Counted from the stretch's first letter, positions 34,101 to 44,640 are shown. The stretch is DNA of 64,000 bases from Melieria omissa (GCA_963971225.1 OZ020269.1:11990701-12054700); one strand, 5' to 3'. Made by a program: numbers and translations. Notes: generated by a model from the letters alone, not told the origin.

Positions 34101-34260
34101 ATTGCATTATTACCATTATTGCATATACCATTATACTATACCATTATACCATTTATATGTTATACCAGGCGTCGTGCGCTTAATAAAAAGACTTAGTCTT
34201 ACAAGTGCCTTGAAAGTAAAATAAATAAATAAATAAAAATAAAATAAAATAAACAAAAAA
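31150..34260 (+). mobile_element. CR1/L2-group LINE with one long open frame, probably lacking ORF1
   Basis: Encompasses the 934-codon ORF, a ~190-bp 3' UTR, a 13-nt palindrome (34188-34200, aagacttagtctt) and a 3' tail of TAAA/AAAAT units (34218-34255). A 5' ORF1 (nucleic-acid-binding protein) is not visible upstream, so the element is either 5'-truncated close to ORF2 or belongs to a single-ORF lineage. I could not define a target duplication. The 5' edge is uncertain (within about 31100-31180). Confidence 0.82.
31180..33984 (+). CDS. CR1/L2-group endonuclease/reverse transcriptase
   Basis: A 934-aa uninterrupted ORF with an ATG start. The N-terminal apurinic-type endonuclease (about 25-245) has HLNAQSL (Asn34), CISETWL (Glu61), GDLNLD (Asp165, Asn167), a 'LLDVFLVSD' segment and SHHD (230-233). 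The reverse transcriptase (about 440-740) has 'RPIAILPFLSKVFE', FLDFSKAFDS (catalytic Asp near 575), GVPQGSILGPLLF and YADD (near 666-669). The C-terminus contains 'SLWNALPTSIKRETN', the typical group ending. It would nick target DNA and copy the element RNA in place. All catalytic boxes are present, so the enzyme could be active. Assignment to CR1/L2 rather than Jockey rests on motif style and the short-repeat tail and is moderate. Confidence 0.9.
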   Translation: MCKKTLCSRSIDKTKIVLDVMCKSNNGINICHLNAQSLKNKLDDLRLLVDGGLLDFVCISETWLRPEMCNDLFKLNSYRLMRSDRHDRVGGGVCIYAKTFFRCNVVKKSNITDPIEFIFVEISFGYKKLLLGCVYMAPNVANYNLINEQLADVVCSYADVVICGDLNLDILRNKNKNFLDMLEASNMHLCNTTQPTHFAPAAPPSLLDVFLVSDPELILTYDQLIAPAFSHHDLIFLKLNAVGDVSGEGTKTYYNYSAIDVASLFGDCSNLNWSPLYSTNDVNKQVDLFNKNICSLFKKHVPVRAKKQKAVVYPWLTDELSLLIDKRNHLYANWRKYRHTDILRDYKVARNNVTSLIRKNKRLYFESKFSHTSSSASFWKNVRQLGINRNRITAPESIDLDELNKKFIQPADCPAMSFYTDCSATATVDNSFSFEGFDEICVGLAIMKIKSNAVGSDEISPSFIKLLIPVILKHITYIFNGIIMTSSFPDCWKCARIIPLPKSPTEYRPIAILPFLSKVFESLISDQIKQFLVESNLIAKHQSGFRPKHSCTTALLKVCDDIRLGLDADNVGLIVFLDFSKAFDSVSHAILLEKAQYNFHFDNSACKLLSSYLRKRSQFVCHNGNFSKPCFISAGVPQGSILGPLLFTMFINDISNCFNHCQHHIYADDVQAYMLFPKSDINLAIEKINSDLNIIHQWSATNKLKLNPSKTKALFIDRTSRTSVLPTIYLNGSAVDYVDKIKNLGIYFNANFNFKTHVNNTVSRVYGALSGLSPTTSYLSTAVKLRLVKYFILPLVFYGCEIFSSLDEESTGKLRVAINDCARYVFGVKRREHISDHVKIMLGCSFTNVLKSRALIFLHKIINSKQPEYLYDKLRFGTKTRSFQLILPRHKHLITGRQFFVHSVSLWNALPTSIKRETNAINFKKKLLQYFSNL

Positions 34261-34718
34261 ATTTCCTCTCGAAACCATAGAGGGTCCAGACGTTCACGAA
34301 GTAGTAACAAAAAAGCGAAAGAGTAAAAAAAAAAATAATAAAAATGAAGTGTTTTCAGACTTATTTCTAGTTTAGTTATTGGGAAATTGTTTTATTGGCT
34401 CTCTAGCTGAGTTTTTGGAGACAATACCAAAATACATCAAGTCCTGTGTGGACAATGCGGGTTGGCTCTACAATATTGAGAAGAACTATTCAAAAACTTA
34501 ACTCGCCGGCAATGCTACTAAGGATCTTCTGGCTGGGTATTTTTGGCTTTAAACCAATAATTGGAAAGTTCATACATGTTCTAAGTTATGTAATCAGTTT
34601 AAAGCCCCCATCGTGATGAGTCCTGACTTCCATGAAAATTTTCTGTATAATAGCATTATCCTCCTTTTATTATTAAACAGTTGGGAGCGTCTAGAAATGC
34701 AGTCACATAGTCAAAAGT
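34261..34718. other. Unassigned noncoding DNA
   Basis: No gene or repeat recognised between the LINE tail and the TTAA element. Confidence 0.45.
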
Positions 34719-34722
34719 TTAA

Positions 34723-35346
34723 CCCATTTTCGGCCGCTACCAGAAATAGCCAATATTTTTGTAATTCCTTTTAAGGACTTACATTTAGGACCTTAATCAA
34801 GAATATTTTTGGATTTTTTTTGTGTTTTTTTTTTTACAAAATTTTTTTTATAAATTAATAAAAATTCAATTTTAAATAAAAACAAATATATATGTACATA
34901 GTTTAAGTCAAATAATAATCAAGCATGAAAACAAACAATTGTTGGCTTACATATGTACATACATGACGACTTCTGGTCAATGGTCGATTTTTCGACCACT
35001 GAAAAGTACGCGGTGCTAAGAGGTAAAAATATTTTCATAATCTTATGAATATCAATTGATTATGGTAATTTGGTCTTTAGGGTTCGTAAATAATCAATAA
35101 TAAAGCAATAATTTAAAAAGATTTTTATTTTTCAGAGTATTCAAAATATGACTACAAAAATGCTTTTTTTCGTGCCTTCGCCAACATCTCTAAAATTATC
35201 TTTTAAAAAAAATTTATTATTTCGAGGGGTTACCAAAAGACCAAAGTTATTTTATGCATCAAAAGTTCAAAGATATAATGTCTAAGTGCAGAGCTACTCT
35301 CCTTCAAAGTGACTGGTCGAAAAATCGACCAGCGGCCGAAAATGGG
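34723..35346. mobile_element. TTAA (piggyBac-type) MITE with subterminal palindromes
   Basis: TTAA at 34719-34722 and 35347-35350 bound perfect 16-bp TIRs CCCATTTTCGGCCGCT. Next to the right TIR lies the stem-loop CTGGTCGAAAAATCGACCAG (35313-35332). A related 'GGTCGATTTTTCGACC' sits internally near 34981-34996. No ORF of note lies in the 624 bp. TTAA target and CCC start fit piggyBac-superfamily transposition. Confidence 0.9.
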
Positions 35347-35350
35347 TTAA

Positions 35351-38280
35351 GCTTTGTGCCCTCCTTGCAAAGCAAAGTCAACGACTACTAAGCATTGTTC
35401 AACCAGAAGTGAGCCCTTTCTATGAATCACTCAACAGCGCTCCTCCAATTTGCAGGTCCCGAAGCAACCAGTCTACAGTGAACTGTTGCTGTTTGGTTTG
35501 CTGTTCCTAACGTTCCCATAGGCTCTGGATCTCAGTTAGCCGAAATGTTCCTTTTGCAAAGCTAAGCACTCCTCCTCCTTATTCAGTTCGCTTAGGAAAG
35601 TAGAGTCTCGCAAAAGGCATTTGTTTTAGTCGATTACGCTAATCAATGGAAAATCTGCCAGAGTGGATCGCTAGCATTCCTTGATCATGAGATCTGCCAT
35701 CTATATACTTACAGTCCTCCGTCTGTTGAACTTTTTGACTACTATAAGTTGCACACAAAAGCGCCCTATTGTATATATTGCTACCGTAGGAGTTAATGTT
35801 AGAGGGTTGGTGTCTTCGATAAGCGCTGTGTTACTTTCCGCTAAATAGTCGCCGTACTGGCACTAAGTTTTTATTACGCTTGTGCGAGTGCTGGATTTGA
35901 GTGCTTGATTTATTGTTGATTTTATTTGCTTCTCTTTCATGCATGTCCTGACAGTTATAGAGCCCTGCTCTCCTTCTCTACTTGCTCCTATCCTTCTTTT
36001 GCTGCTTCTGTGTGCTATTATGCGATGCCAATGATCAACCGGTGCGATAGCTGTATGGCTGTTAAAACATTTTCATGGCTTAATTTAATTAACATACGTT
36101 TGCACACGCATTCACATACTCAGAGGCACAACTGATTGTAGCTTGTTAGACTAAGGTAGTCTGGATTGAGACTTATTTATTTATTGATATATCAATTAAT
36201 TGATTAATTAGCATTATTATGAATTATTTATTTATTAACTTAACTAACTAACTTAATTATGGATTTTTGCATGTATTTATTTGTTTATTTATTTTTATAT
36301 TTATTTATTTTTGACCTATTTTTTTATTTATTAATTTTTTTATTTTTTATTTATTTATTAATTAATTAATTAATTTTTTTTATTTTTTATTTTAATTATT
36401 TTATAATTAGCTAACCAATTAAACGTCATTTATGCGATTGATAGCAGTGAGCAGGCATGACTTTCCCTTCAAAGTTGACTTTCTTGAGACTGTTTCCGAT
36501 TTCAGCTGGCAGATGCCTCAATTAATTGTTTGTTGTACAAAGTTTTGAATAAGTTAACATGGCTGACTTACTGTTGTGGCAGAATCTTTCAGTAGTACAT
36601 CTTACATCCTCTGAGTGTCGAAATTCAGTTCTACAAAAAATCCTCCCTACAATCTTCCTATTCATAATTCCTTCATTATCCTTCATTTTTTCGAATTTAT
36701 TTTCATTTCATTTAAAATGTTCTCAAACAATTTTCGTATCTATTGTCATTTATTTATTAAAAAATTCGAAAAATATTAACTAAGTTTATATCAAATTAAA
36801 AACAGCAGCGATCTCCTGCTACTTGAATCTATTTGAATCTCTTAAATCTATTACACTTAGTCAACAAATTTTTGGCATAAATCAACAACAAATGGCGCTC
36901 GACACTTGACAGCGAAACTTTGTACAACTTGCTGAGTACTGTCTTTGCGTTTAGCGCCTCATTGGGGAAATCTGCACTGGAACTGTAAGCAGGCTGTTAA
37001 ATTTTAATGGCTAAATGGCGTTTATGGCCACAACATGCAACACGCAGCACAAACACACATTGTGACAGCAACAATCAAACAGCACGCGCCAACGCTGGAC
37101 AGTGCGTTGGCGTTTAATTCGAATTGTTCCCATTTGACTTGAATAGCATACAAACACTTGCAATGCCATAAAAGCAATTTCAATAGCGACATTAAATGGC
37201 AACAACAACAATATAAATGCGCCCCCTTAATGGTTCCAATTTAATTACTGCGCACGCATTGACATACGCACAGATTTCCTAAGTTGCCGTCAGCTTTGGC
37301 CTTACTTGTAGAGAAAATTACAATAATAACAACAACAACAACAACAGCAAAACAATAATAAAATATCAGCGCAAATTGCTACAGTAGCAACGAATCATTT
37401 TAATTGCGTCTTGGCGAACGTATGAAAGTGTGAAGCATAGTTTGTGTTTGTGTGTGTGTGTGTGTGTGTTTCTGAGTGCGCTGTGTTTGTCTATGCCAGC
37501 AGATTATTTGCACGCCGACTGACTGTAAATACATTTTAACATAAAAGCAGTGTAATTGTTTTTCCCCTCCCTCTCTCACTCTCACTCTCACTCACACTCA
37601 CACACACACACACGTTCACTCTTAAAAAATGTCAACAGTTGTATTTACGTTTAAATTTAATTATTTTGAACAATTGCTTTCAACTCTCGGCTTGTTCTGC
37701 TACGCAACTTGGCCGCAATTGGCGCACGAACGCTGCACAATACAACGACAACATCTACGCACTTGGCAACACTTCATTTAAATATTTGAGTGAAATATTT
37801 CCTACGCGTCAAAAGCGGCCTTCTGCGTTCTGCTTCCTTTACACTCTTCTTCTTCTTTTGCTTTTTTATGCCCCACCTCTTTGATGCCGCGCTTTTTATT
37901 TGACTTCCACGTGTATTTGTGAGTGTGTGTGCGTTGTTGGGTGTGCGCAATTTTGATTCATGCAGCCGCACAACTCAACTCAACGCCACGCCACGCACAC
38001 TGGTTCGTATGAATAATTGAAAGTCACGTTTCAGCTATGCTGAGTTTTTTTTGCAACTTGTCTAAAGTTTCTTTCTTTACAACAACTAACCATTTTGCCA
38101 CGCTACATATGCGTTTGTGCAGATTCCAATGTACTTTTTTTACCATCATGGCGTATGAGTAACATTTGAAAAATGTTGTGCTGGTTCAGCTGTGAAATTT
38201 AACTAAGCAATAGCATTCATGTGCATTCGTACAACCTTGGAGTGAAGATTGTTTTATATGCAAAATTAGATAGTAAACTT
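35351..38280. other. Noncoding DNA with ATTT, CA/TG and CTCACT microsatellites
   Basis: ATTT/TTTA-rich tract at 36170-36410, CAA run near 37325-37350, (TG)n at 37447-37470, CTCACT and CA runs at 37570-37614. ORFs here are low-complexity. No exon is supported. Confidence 0.5.
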
Positions 38281-38289
38281 TCAAAGTCT

Positions 38290-38406
38290 TCTAAAACAAA
38301 CAATGCGAGGTATTTTGGCGCCGCTGGTATGAAAATTGGGTCAATAAATCATGCAGACTCTGCATGAAACTTAAATTCGAGATATGAAATCTCGTATTTA
38401 AGTTTT
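38290..38406 (+). mobile_element. Putative LINE 3' end with two adjacent hairpins
   Basis: Two consecutive stem-loops lie directly before the TAAA array: catgcag-act-ctgcatg (38350-38366, perfect 7-bp stem) and cttaaattcgagat...atctcgtatttaag (38370-38402, 13 of 14 pairs). A hairpin followed by a short tandem tail is how CR1/L2-group LINEs end, as in the intact copy at 34188-34255. No coding remnant is visible upstream, so this may be an extremely 5'-truncated insertion. Confidence 0.5.
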
Positions 38407-38506
38407 AAAATAAATAAATAAATAAATAAATACATAAATAAATAAATAAAGAAATAAATAAATAAATAAATAAATAAATAAATACATAAATAAATAAATA
38501 AAGAAA

Positions 38507-38537
<31 letters not shown>

Positions 38538-38542
38538 ATTAA

Positions 38543-38621
<79 letters not shown>

Positions 38622-38671
38622 ATGAATAAATAAATAAATAATAAATAACTAATAAATAAATAAATAATAAA
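38407..38671 (+). repeat. (TAAA)n microsatellite, ~265 bp
   Basis: Nearly pure AAAT/TAAA units with interspersed variants (tacataaa, aagaaat, aatgaa) that themselves recur, so the array grew partly by block duplication (the 'tacataaataaataaataaagaaa' type block appears twice near 38430 and 38482). Confidence 0.92.
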
Positions 38672-39704
38672 GGTTGGCCGGTCCTAGGGCCTCAAATAAT
38701 CTCCATTTCGGTCCTGGACGTTACCAGATGGACGTCTGAAGTATTTAGAGTAACCGTGCAGTAGGGAAGAGAATGAAAAGGAGTCAATTCTTCACCAACT
38801 CTACATCTGTTTAACTCTTTGCCAGAATTGTAAAAACATATTGGTTTCTTCTATTCAAAAAATCTCTTCTGAGGTTGCAAAGCAAAATCAGAAAAGATGT
38901 TCCAGAGTTCCTCTCACACTCTGCTCTCCGCACTCGATACAGATGTCAATACTAATGATGTTCAACCTGTGATCGACGTCTTCCAAACAAAACTCAGTTG
39001 GAATATTACTTCCTTTAAAAAATATATTGATTGAAGTTCCAAACACTTTCACGCTTTAATCAATTCAGACAGTTTTATGCTATGTCACAAAACTCGGTTG
39101 TAATTTTACTCTCAAATTTATAACCATTCATCGAAAAGCATCTATATTTGTTAAAGTCCCAGAAAATCTGTTGCACAGTGTAATTAAACATGAATTAACA
39201 GCAACGCTTGCATTACACACTCAACTGTCCGCGCATTTCATTCATCTTGAAAATTGCTGCTGACACCATGTCCGCAACTCTGCCAGTGACAAGAACAGCG
39301 CGCAATGACTGTTGCTGCTGACATGCCGACAGGTGTCGCGTGGCATGAAAGGTGCAACAACAACAGCAACGTACAGCTATACTGGCATGCCGCATAGAGA
39401 AATGCTATGCTGAGTTAAGGCGAATTGTGCAACAGAACGTTTGTTATATGGAATTCAAAACGCACACTGCTGCATAACGTCAGTTATTTTTTATCAGGTC
39501 AGGTATTTTTTATACACCAAATGAAACAGTTTTAGCTTTGCAAGCAAATTAAGCAAAATATATGAAATTTATTTCATTTAAACAAGAAAATGTTGGAAAA
39601 ATATTCAAATGTTTGTATAAACCATAGAAAAATTTGCTTCTGAATAAAAACTTATAGAAGGTTAGCATTGCTTTCTAAAAAGAAAAGAGTGCATTCTATT
39701 CTTT
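38672..39704. other. Unassigned noncoding DNA
   Basis: No gene or element recognised. Confidence 0.45.
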
Positions 39705-40040
39705 AAACCACTCATGTTCAATGCATAAGACTCTACGAGACCATGGCGTATACTTTATGTTAAATTCAGCAAATTCACTGGACTCTCAAAGCAGCAGCAT
39801 TAATTATTCTGAATAGCCTTGCAAACCTTCTAGCTACTTCTAACATTTAACTTCATTTCCCTTGAAATCTCTCAAACACTCTTTTCACCACCGCTGCATT
39901 TTACTCTGGGTGCCCATGGCGTATACTTACTATTTGTTACATAGTATGCACTAATGCTCCAATAGGACAAAAACATCTAAGAGATCTAAAAAATAAATTG
40001 AACTAAATGGAAGCTCTTGACTCAGTCAACAACTCTTATA

Positions 40041-40055
40041 ACACTTTGGGCACTA
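40041..40055. repeat. SINE target site duplication, left copy
   Basis: 'acactttgggcacta' matches 40570-40584 exactly (15 bp). Confidence 0.9.
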
Positions 40056-40318
40056 GGTTAGGTTAGGTTGCGGTGGCTGCCTCTATAAGAGACACACTCG
40101 GAGGCCTCAAAGGCCCATTGTGATACCACATATTTCACCCGTTTTTGAACTGTGTATGCAACACTGTTTTTGCCAACATATGTTACAGCACACATTTCAA
40201 GCGGATGGGGAAAGGGGGGGAGGGGACCTACAGTTTAACGCCGAATCCGAACGGCGATTGGCAATTTTTTTCGTTCACACTTGGAGGTTTTTGCCATTGC
40301 CTGCCAAGAGCGCACTTG

Positions 40319-40486
40319 TGTGATTCTTGTAATTCTCATTCCCTTCATGTGGATAGCGATAGAAGTAGATGAGTTGTGATTCTTGTAATTCTCATTCCCT
40401 TCATGTGGATAGCCATAGAAGTAGATGAGTTGTGATTCTTGTAATTCTCATTCCCTTCATGTGGATAGCCATAGAAGTAGATGAGT
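40319..40486. repeat. Three 56-bp tandem units within the SINE
   Basis: Copies at 40319-40374, 40375-40430 and 40431-40486 begin 'tgtgattcttgtaattctca'. They are near identical; the first has 'gatagcgatag' where the other two have 'gatagccatag'. Confidence 0.95.
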
Positions 40487-40495
40487 TGTTCACCA

Positions 40496-40569
40496 GCCCG
40501 AGCCAGGAATCGAACGTGGAGCCTTTGGTATGAGGAGCCAGCGTGCTACCCGCTTGACTATCGAGGCCG
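40496..40569 (-). promoter_or_regulatory. Pol III internal promoter-like tRNA head of the SINE
   Basis: A tRNA-related sequence with A- and B-box matches spaced about 30 bp apart. Acceptor-stem pairing is imperfect and the sequence runs straight into the SINE body, so it is a SINE promoter, not a functional tRNA gene. Confidence 0.75.
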
Positions 40570-41215
40570 ACACTTTGGGCACTAACGGCGAATACTTAGA
40601 ATTTATTTCATTACACTTTTTTATGCTTCAAATATAACTGAAGCGTTGGATGCATCTAACATAGACGCAATCCAAACTCTACGGCGTAAAAGCCCCTAAA
40701 AGTTGGTCTGAACAAGCCCAACCATTCTCATTACACTTTGGGTGCACACGGCTCACTTAATAATTATTTCATAATATTCACTCATACGTTCAACACGACT
40801 GAAATGTATGATATATTTAACTTACATACAATACAAACCAAACGCAATGAAAGTTCTCAATGCGCATCTGAACTCGCTACACCACTATTATTTGACTGTA
40901 GGCACCCACGGCGTATACTTAATATTTATTTAATCAAATTCACTAATGCACTCAATACGACTGAAACGTACAACACATCTATCATACAAACCCAATGCAA
41001 TGGAAATGCCCAAAGCGCCTCTAAGCCCACTCAATCAATCTTATTTACCAAATTGGAATCTGGGTGCCCATGGCGTATAATTAATATTTAACAATTCCAA
41101 GTCAATAATTCTTATTCATATGAAAACCTTTAAAAACGAATTCAAAAAAGTCTAAGTCTTCTCAACAACTCCTTTTTGTCACATTTGACTTTGGCTGCAC
41201 GGGGCGTATGCGTAA

Positions 41216-43300
41216 TATTGAATTCGCTTAAAAATATTAAAAAATTTGTTTGCATCGGCAAAAACTGCAATATCCGTAGCGTTCCATGTGTGCCTACACT
41301 TCAATTTCGTTACCATTTATCAAATACGTTTTTTTGCAAATTCTTTTTGCAAATTTTTTTTTTAGTTTTGTTTTGCTCAAAATTGTGTTGTAGCATACTT
41401 TCGGTTGCCTGGTTGGTTGGTGTGAGTGTGTTTGTTCTGCTGCAAATTGACTTTGAAGTTTCCATTTCAAAAATTGAACACACACAAAAATACAAAAATG
41501 CAAAAATGTTGTTGCCATAAACATTTCACTTACTTTCTGGCTGCTTCACTTTCGCCTCTCTTTGCCTCTGCCAACGCGCCGAGCCCACTCGACCATGTCT
41601 GGAGTGCATCCAAATTTCATGCGCAAAGTAGAACAACAGCGCACAGTACAACGCACACGTTGCCGATTAGTTGGGGAATAAATTGTTACACCTTCTCGGT
41701 GAGTGACTGTGTTGCTTGCTTGCTTGCTGGTGTCTAGCAACACTGGCTTTTGCACTACTCACCTCACCTCAAGTGAAAATTGCAGCATTGCATTGTTTCT
41801 TCTTAGGTTGTTGTTGTGTGTGTGTGTGTGTTTGGCACTTTACGCAGCACAAGCAAGTGTTGCACAACAGCAAATAACAACAATATGCCAGCAATATGGA
41901 GCACGTTGAAAAACTTGAAAAATGAATACGCAAGCAGACAGCAATCGCATGTTGCAAAATGGAGTGATGAACTATCCGAAAGCCGTTAGCTGATATCCTT
42001 AGCACACTTTGATGTGAAGCGCTGGTAGCAAAGAGCAATGAGTTTGTTATCGCTGCGACTGACAAAGTTGTTGTAAGAAGCTACCTTGCCGCCTCAGTAG
42101 TTTCTCAGCACGCTGATGTTGTTCTTGCTGCTGTTGAGTGATTGTTGTTGCATATTGCTGGCAACAAATATGCCAAATGAAGTCAAATTCAAAATAAAAC
42201 AGCAGCAAAGCTGTTGGGTCTAATTTTGTTGATGCTGTTGGCGTTGCTGTTGTGCATAGTTTGCTGCTCATTGGGCAAAGTGGGACGTAGAGCAGCCGCC
42301 AACGAAGTAGCAGTTAGAGCACAGCCAAGCAGCCATCAGCAGCGAAAAACTCATTTATAATGGTGAAGAATGACTTTCAATTACTTCTGTGTGAATGCAC
42401 GTAACACTAAGGAAGAAGAAGCATCAGCACAGTCAACAGGCATTCGGTCGCTTTCCACCAGAGAGCAACGCCGCCTCCTCCTCTTTCGTTGTCATTCAGT
42501 GTTGCAGCATAAAATACGGCCAAACTATTTTACGTAGCGCCAACAACAACAACAACCCACCATTTACTCACCACTCACCCAGCGCTGCAACTGCAACTGC
42601 CCTTCGACTTTGGCTTCGGCTCATTTTCTGCGCTATCAGTTGACACTTTGGAAATTGCAAAATTTGCAATGAACTCAGTAATTGCATCAATGAAAAATTG
42701 AATCTGATGAAAATTAATTATTTCGCTTTGGCATATTTTCCATTGCCAACTGCGGCATCTTTTTCGCCGACTACTACAGTTCACTGAACACACTCACTTC
42801 AAGTGCAATTTATTTGCTTATGTTGCTGTCGGTTGCAACGGCCACTCAAGTGCGTCCACTTACAAGCAACAACAACATTTCAGCGTTCGTTCGCAGCAAA
42901 TTTCTGTTGCGTTATTTATTTGACTTGAAGCTGCTGCTGTTCATGTTGTTGTTGTTGTTGTTGTTGTTTGCTTCATACTTAAATGAACATTTGAAATTAT
43001 TACAAAGTTGAAAAGCTGCGTTGAGTGGTGCTGTGGTGTGCGCATCTCAAGTGGCCAACTTTATGTGCTGCACCTCGTGGCGTATGAGTGCTTTTAATTA
43101 TATGTTTTATGTTCGTACGATTAAGCGCGTTCAATGACACACTGCATGCTGTTAATAAAGCGACACTCGAGCACCGACATTGCAATTACTTATTATGTGC
43201 AGTTTTTCCAGTCGACGAACTTGGGGTGAGGGAACGCAGTGCTGTGAGTTGGCGTACGTTGAAATTGTCTAAGGAGAAATGGGTTGAGGCTAAATATTGA
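41216..43300. other. Noncoding DNA with opa-like and TG runs
   Basis: TTG/CAA/CTG-rich segments at about 41808-41835, 42110-42160, 42540-42560 and 42940-42967. The ORFs are low-complexity. No exon is supported. Confidence 0.5.
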
Positions 43301-43309
43301 GTTTGAGGT

Positions 43310-44265
43310 CAGATTGAAATGAGATTTAAACGTAATTGAATGAGTGTGAATGAGTGTAGTGAAGTGAATGACATTTTGAAAGTAGGAACAAGTGAAGAAA
43401 GCTGGAAGAGTGCAACAGTTTAGGCTTCAATTAAAGACGAAAACATGCTGGCACAGAATAAGCAAAGTTTGATCAAAGAAAAGTCTTAAAATTGAATTTC
43501 AGATCAAGTTGAGTTGAAATTTTAACAAAAGAAAATGAATATGAGGTGAAATGGGCAAAAATTTGGAGGTCAGGAAGAAGCGAAGAAAGCTGGTAGAGTT
43601 CAACAGTTTAGGTTTCAATTGAAGATGAAAACCTGGTGCAACAAAGTTTGATTACAGGATAAGTAAAGCCTTAAAATTGATTTTCAGATCAGGTTGAGAT
43701 GAGATTTAAAACTATTGGAATGAATATGAGGTGAAGTGGGCAATATTGTGTAGGTGAAGAAGAAGCAAAGAAAGCTGGTAGTGTTCAACAGTTTAAGCTT
43801 CAATTGAAGATGAAAATATAATGTAACAGATGAAGTAAAGTTTTTTCAAAGGACAAGTAAAACCTTAAAATTGATTTTGAAATCAGGTTGAGATGAGATT
43901 TCAAAGTAATGGAATTAATGTGAGTTGAAGTGGATGACATTTTTGAAATGAAGAAGAAGTGATAAGGCATGAAAAAATCATGCAACAGATTAAACTAAAT
44001 TTAACCGAAAGATATGTAATTACATTTTGGAAGACAAGAAGAATTGAAGACAGCATGAAAACATCTTGAAACCGTTTAAACTAAATTTTACTAAAGGATA
44101 TGTAAAGTCTTAAAATTAATCTTCAGATCAGGTTGAGATGAGATTTAAAATTATTGGAAATAATATGAGGTGAAGTGGGCAACATTGTGTAGATGAGAAA
44201 GAAGCGAAGAAAGCTGATAGAGTGCAACAGGTTAAACAAGATTTGATAAGTAAAGAGACGAAGGT
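43310..44265. repeat. ~190-bp tandem repeat, about five copies
   Basis: The phrase 'gatcaggttgagatgagatt' recurs at about 43311, 43503, 43687, 43883 and 44127 (spacings 192, 184, 196 and 244). Between markers 'gaatatgaggtgaagtgggc', 'gaagaaagctggtagag', 'caacagtttaggcttcaatt' and 'taaaattgattttcag' recur. Purine-rich on the plus strand and without an open frame. Confidence 0.85.
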
Positions 44266-44489
44266 CTATAATAGTTTGACAACAATAAAAACTATGTGAC
44301 TTAATGTGAACTAGTTGAAAATTTTGGGAGTAATGGGAAATGCTTTCAGCCTTAGCAGGAATTGGTGTCAGCAGATCAAATTGTTTGCCTATATTCTACA
44401 GTAAGTTATGAGGGATTTAAAACAGATGACTAACTAACATTTAGTCGCATCAAACCATCTTGAAACTCTATTCATATTATAACATCTTC

Positions 44490-44632
44490 CAGGGGCGGAT
44501 TCAGAGAAATATTTTGGAAGGTTTCAGAAAGTAATTCTTTAATATTCTAAAATACCTTTTAGTATAGTTTTAAAATCGGCCCCAATATTTGGGGGTTTCA
44601 ACCCCCAAAAACCCCTCCTGAATCCACCACTG
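44490..44632. mobile_element. hAT-type MITE with perfect 8-bp target duplication
   Basis: A 143-bp element, CAGGGGCGGATTCAG at the left and CTGAATCCACCACTG at the right (imperfect TIRs). Perfect 8-bp repeats 'acatcttc' lie at 44482-44489 and 44633-44640. The right half pairs internally ('tttgggggtttcaaccccca'). Same family as 10574-10743 and probably 5359-5530. Confidence 0.92.
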
Positions 44633-44640
44633 ACATCTTC

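Larger units (their letters stand above)
40056..40569 (-). mobile_element. Full-length tRNA-derived SINE with LINE-shared 3' end
   Basis: Bounded by perfect 15-bp duplications. Read on the minus strand it starts with a tRNA-like head (40569 to about 40496) containing a box A-like 'tagtcaagcgggta' (40560-40547) and a box B-like 'cgttcgattcc' (40516-40506), so RNA polymerase III transcription from an internal promoter is expected. A body with three 56-bp tandem units follows (40486-40319), then a unique segment. The 3' domain ('tgtggtatcacaatgggcc', then 'ggcctccgagtgtg') ends in CCTAACCTAACC-type repeats. That 3' domain resembles the LINE relic at 45612-45650, and the tail matches the LINE at 30604-30621. 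It has no coding capacity and should rely on LINE reverse transcriptase. Confidence 0.9.
39705..41215. repeat. ~160-bp tandem repeat, about seven diverged copies
   Basis: The marker 'gggtgcccatggcgtatact' or a near form falls at about 39745, 39918, 40587, 40750, 40910, 41072 and 41203. Spacing is 131-173 bp once the SINE (514 bp plus one 15-bp duplication) is subtracted. Between markers 'aaattcactaatgc', 'cgactgaa', 'acatcta' and 'caaacccaatgcaatgga' recur. Isolated related markers occur near 38146 and 43079. Noncoding. Confidence 0.78.

Noticed and set aside
40496..40569. tRNA gene on the minus strand
   Set aside because: Boxes A and B are present but stem pairing is imperfect and the sequence continues directly into a SINE body with target duplications.
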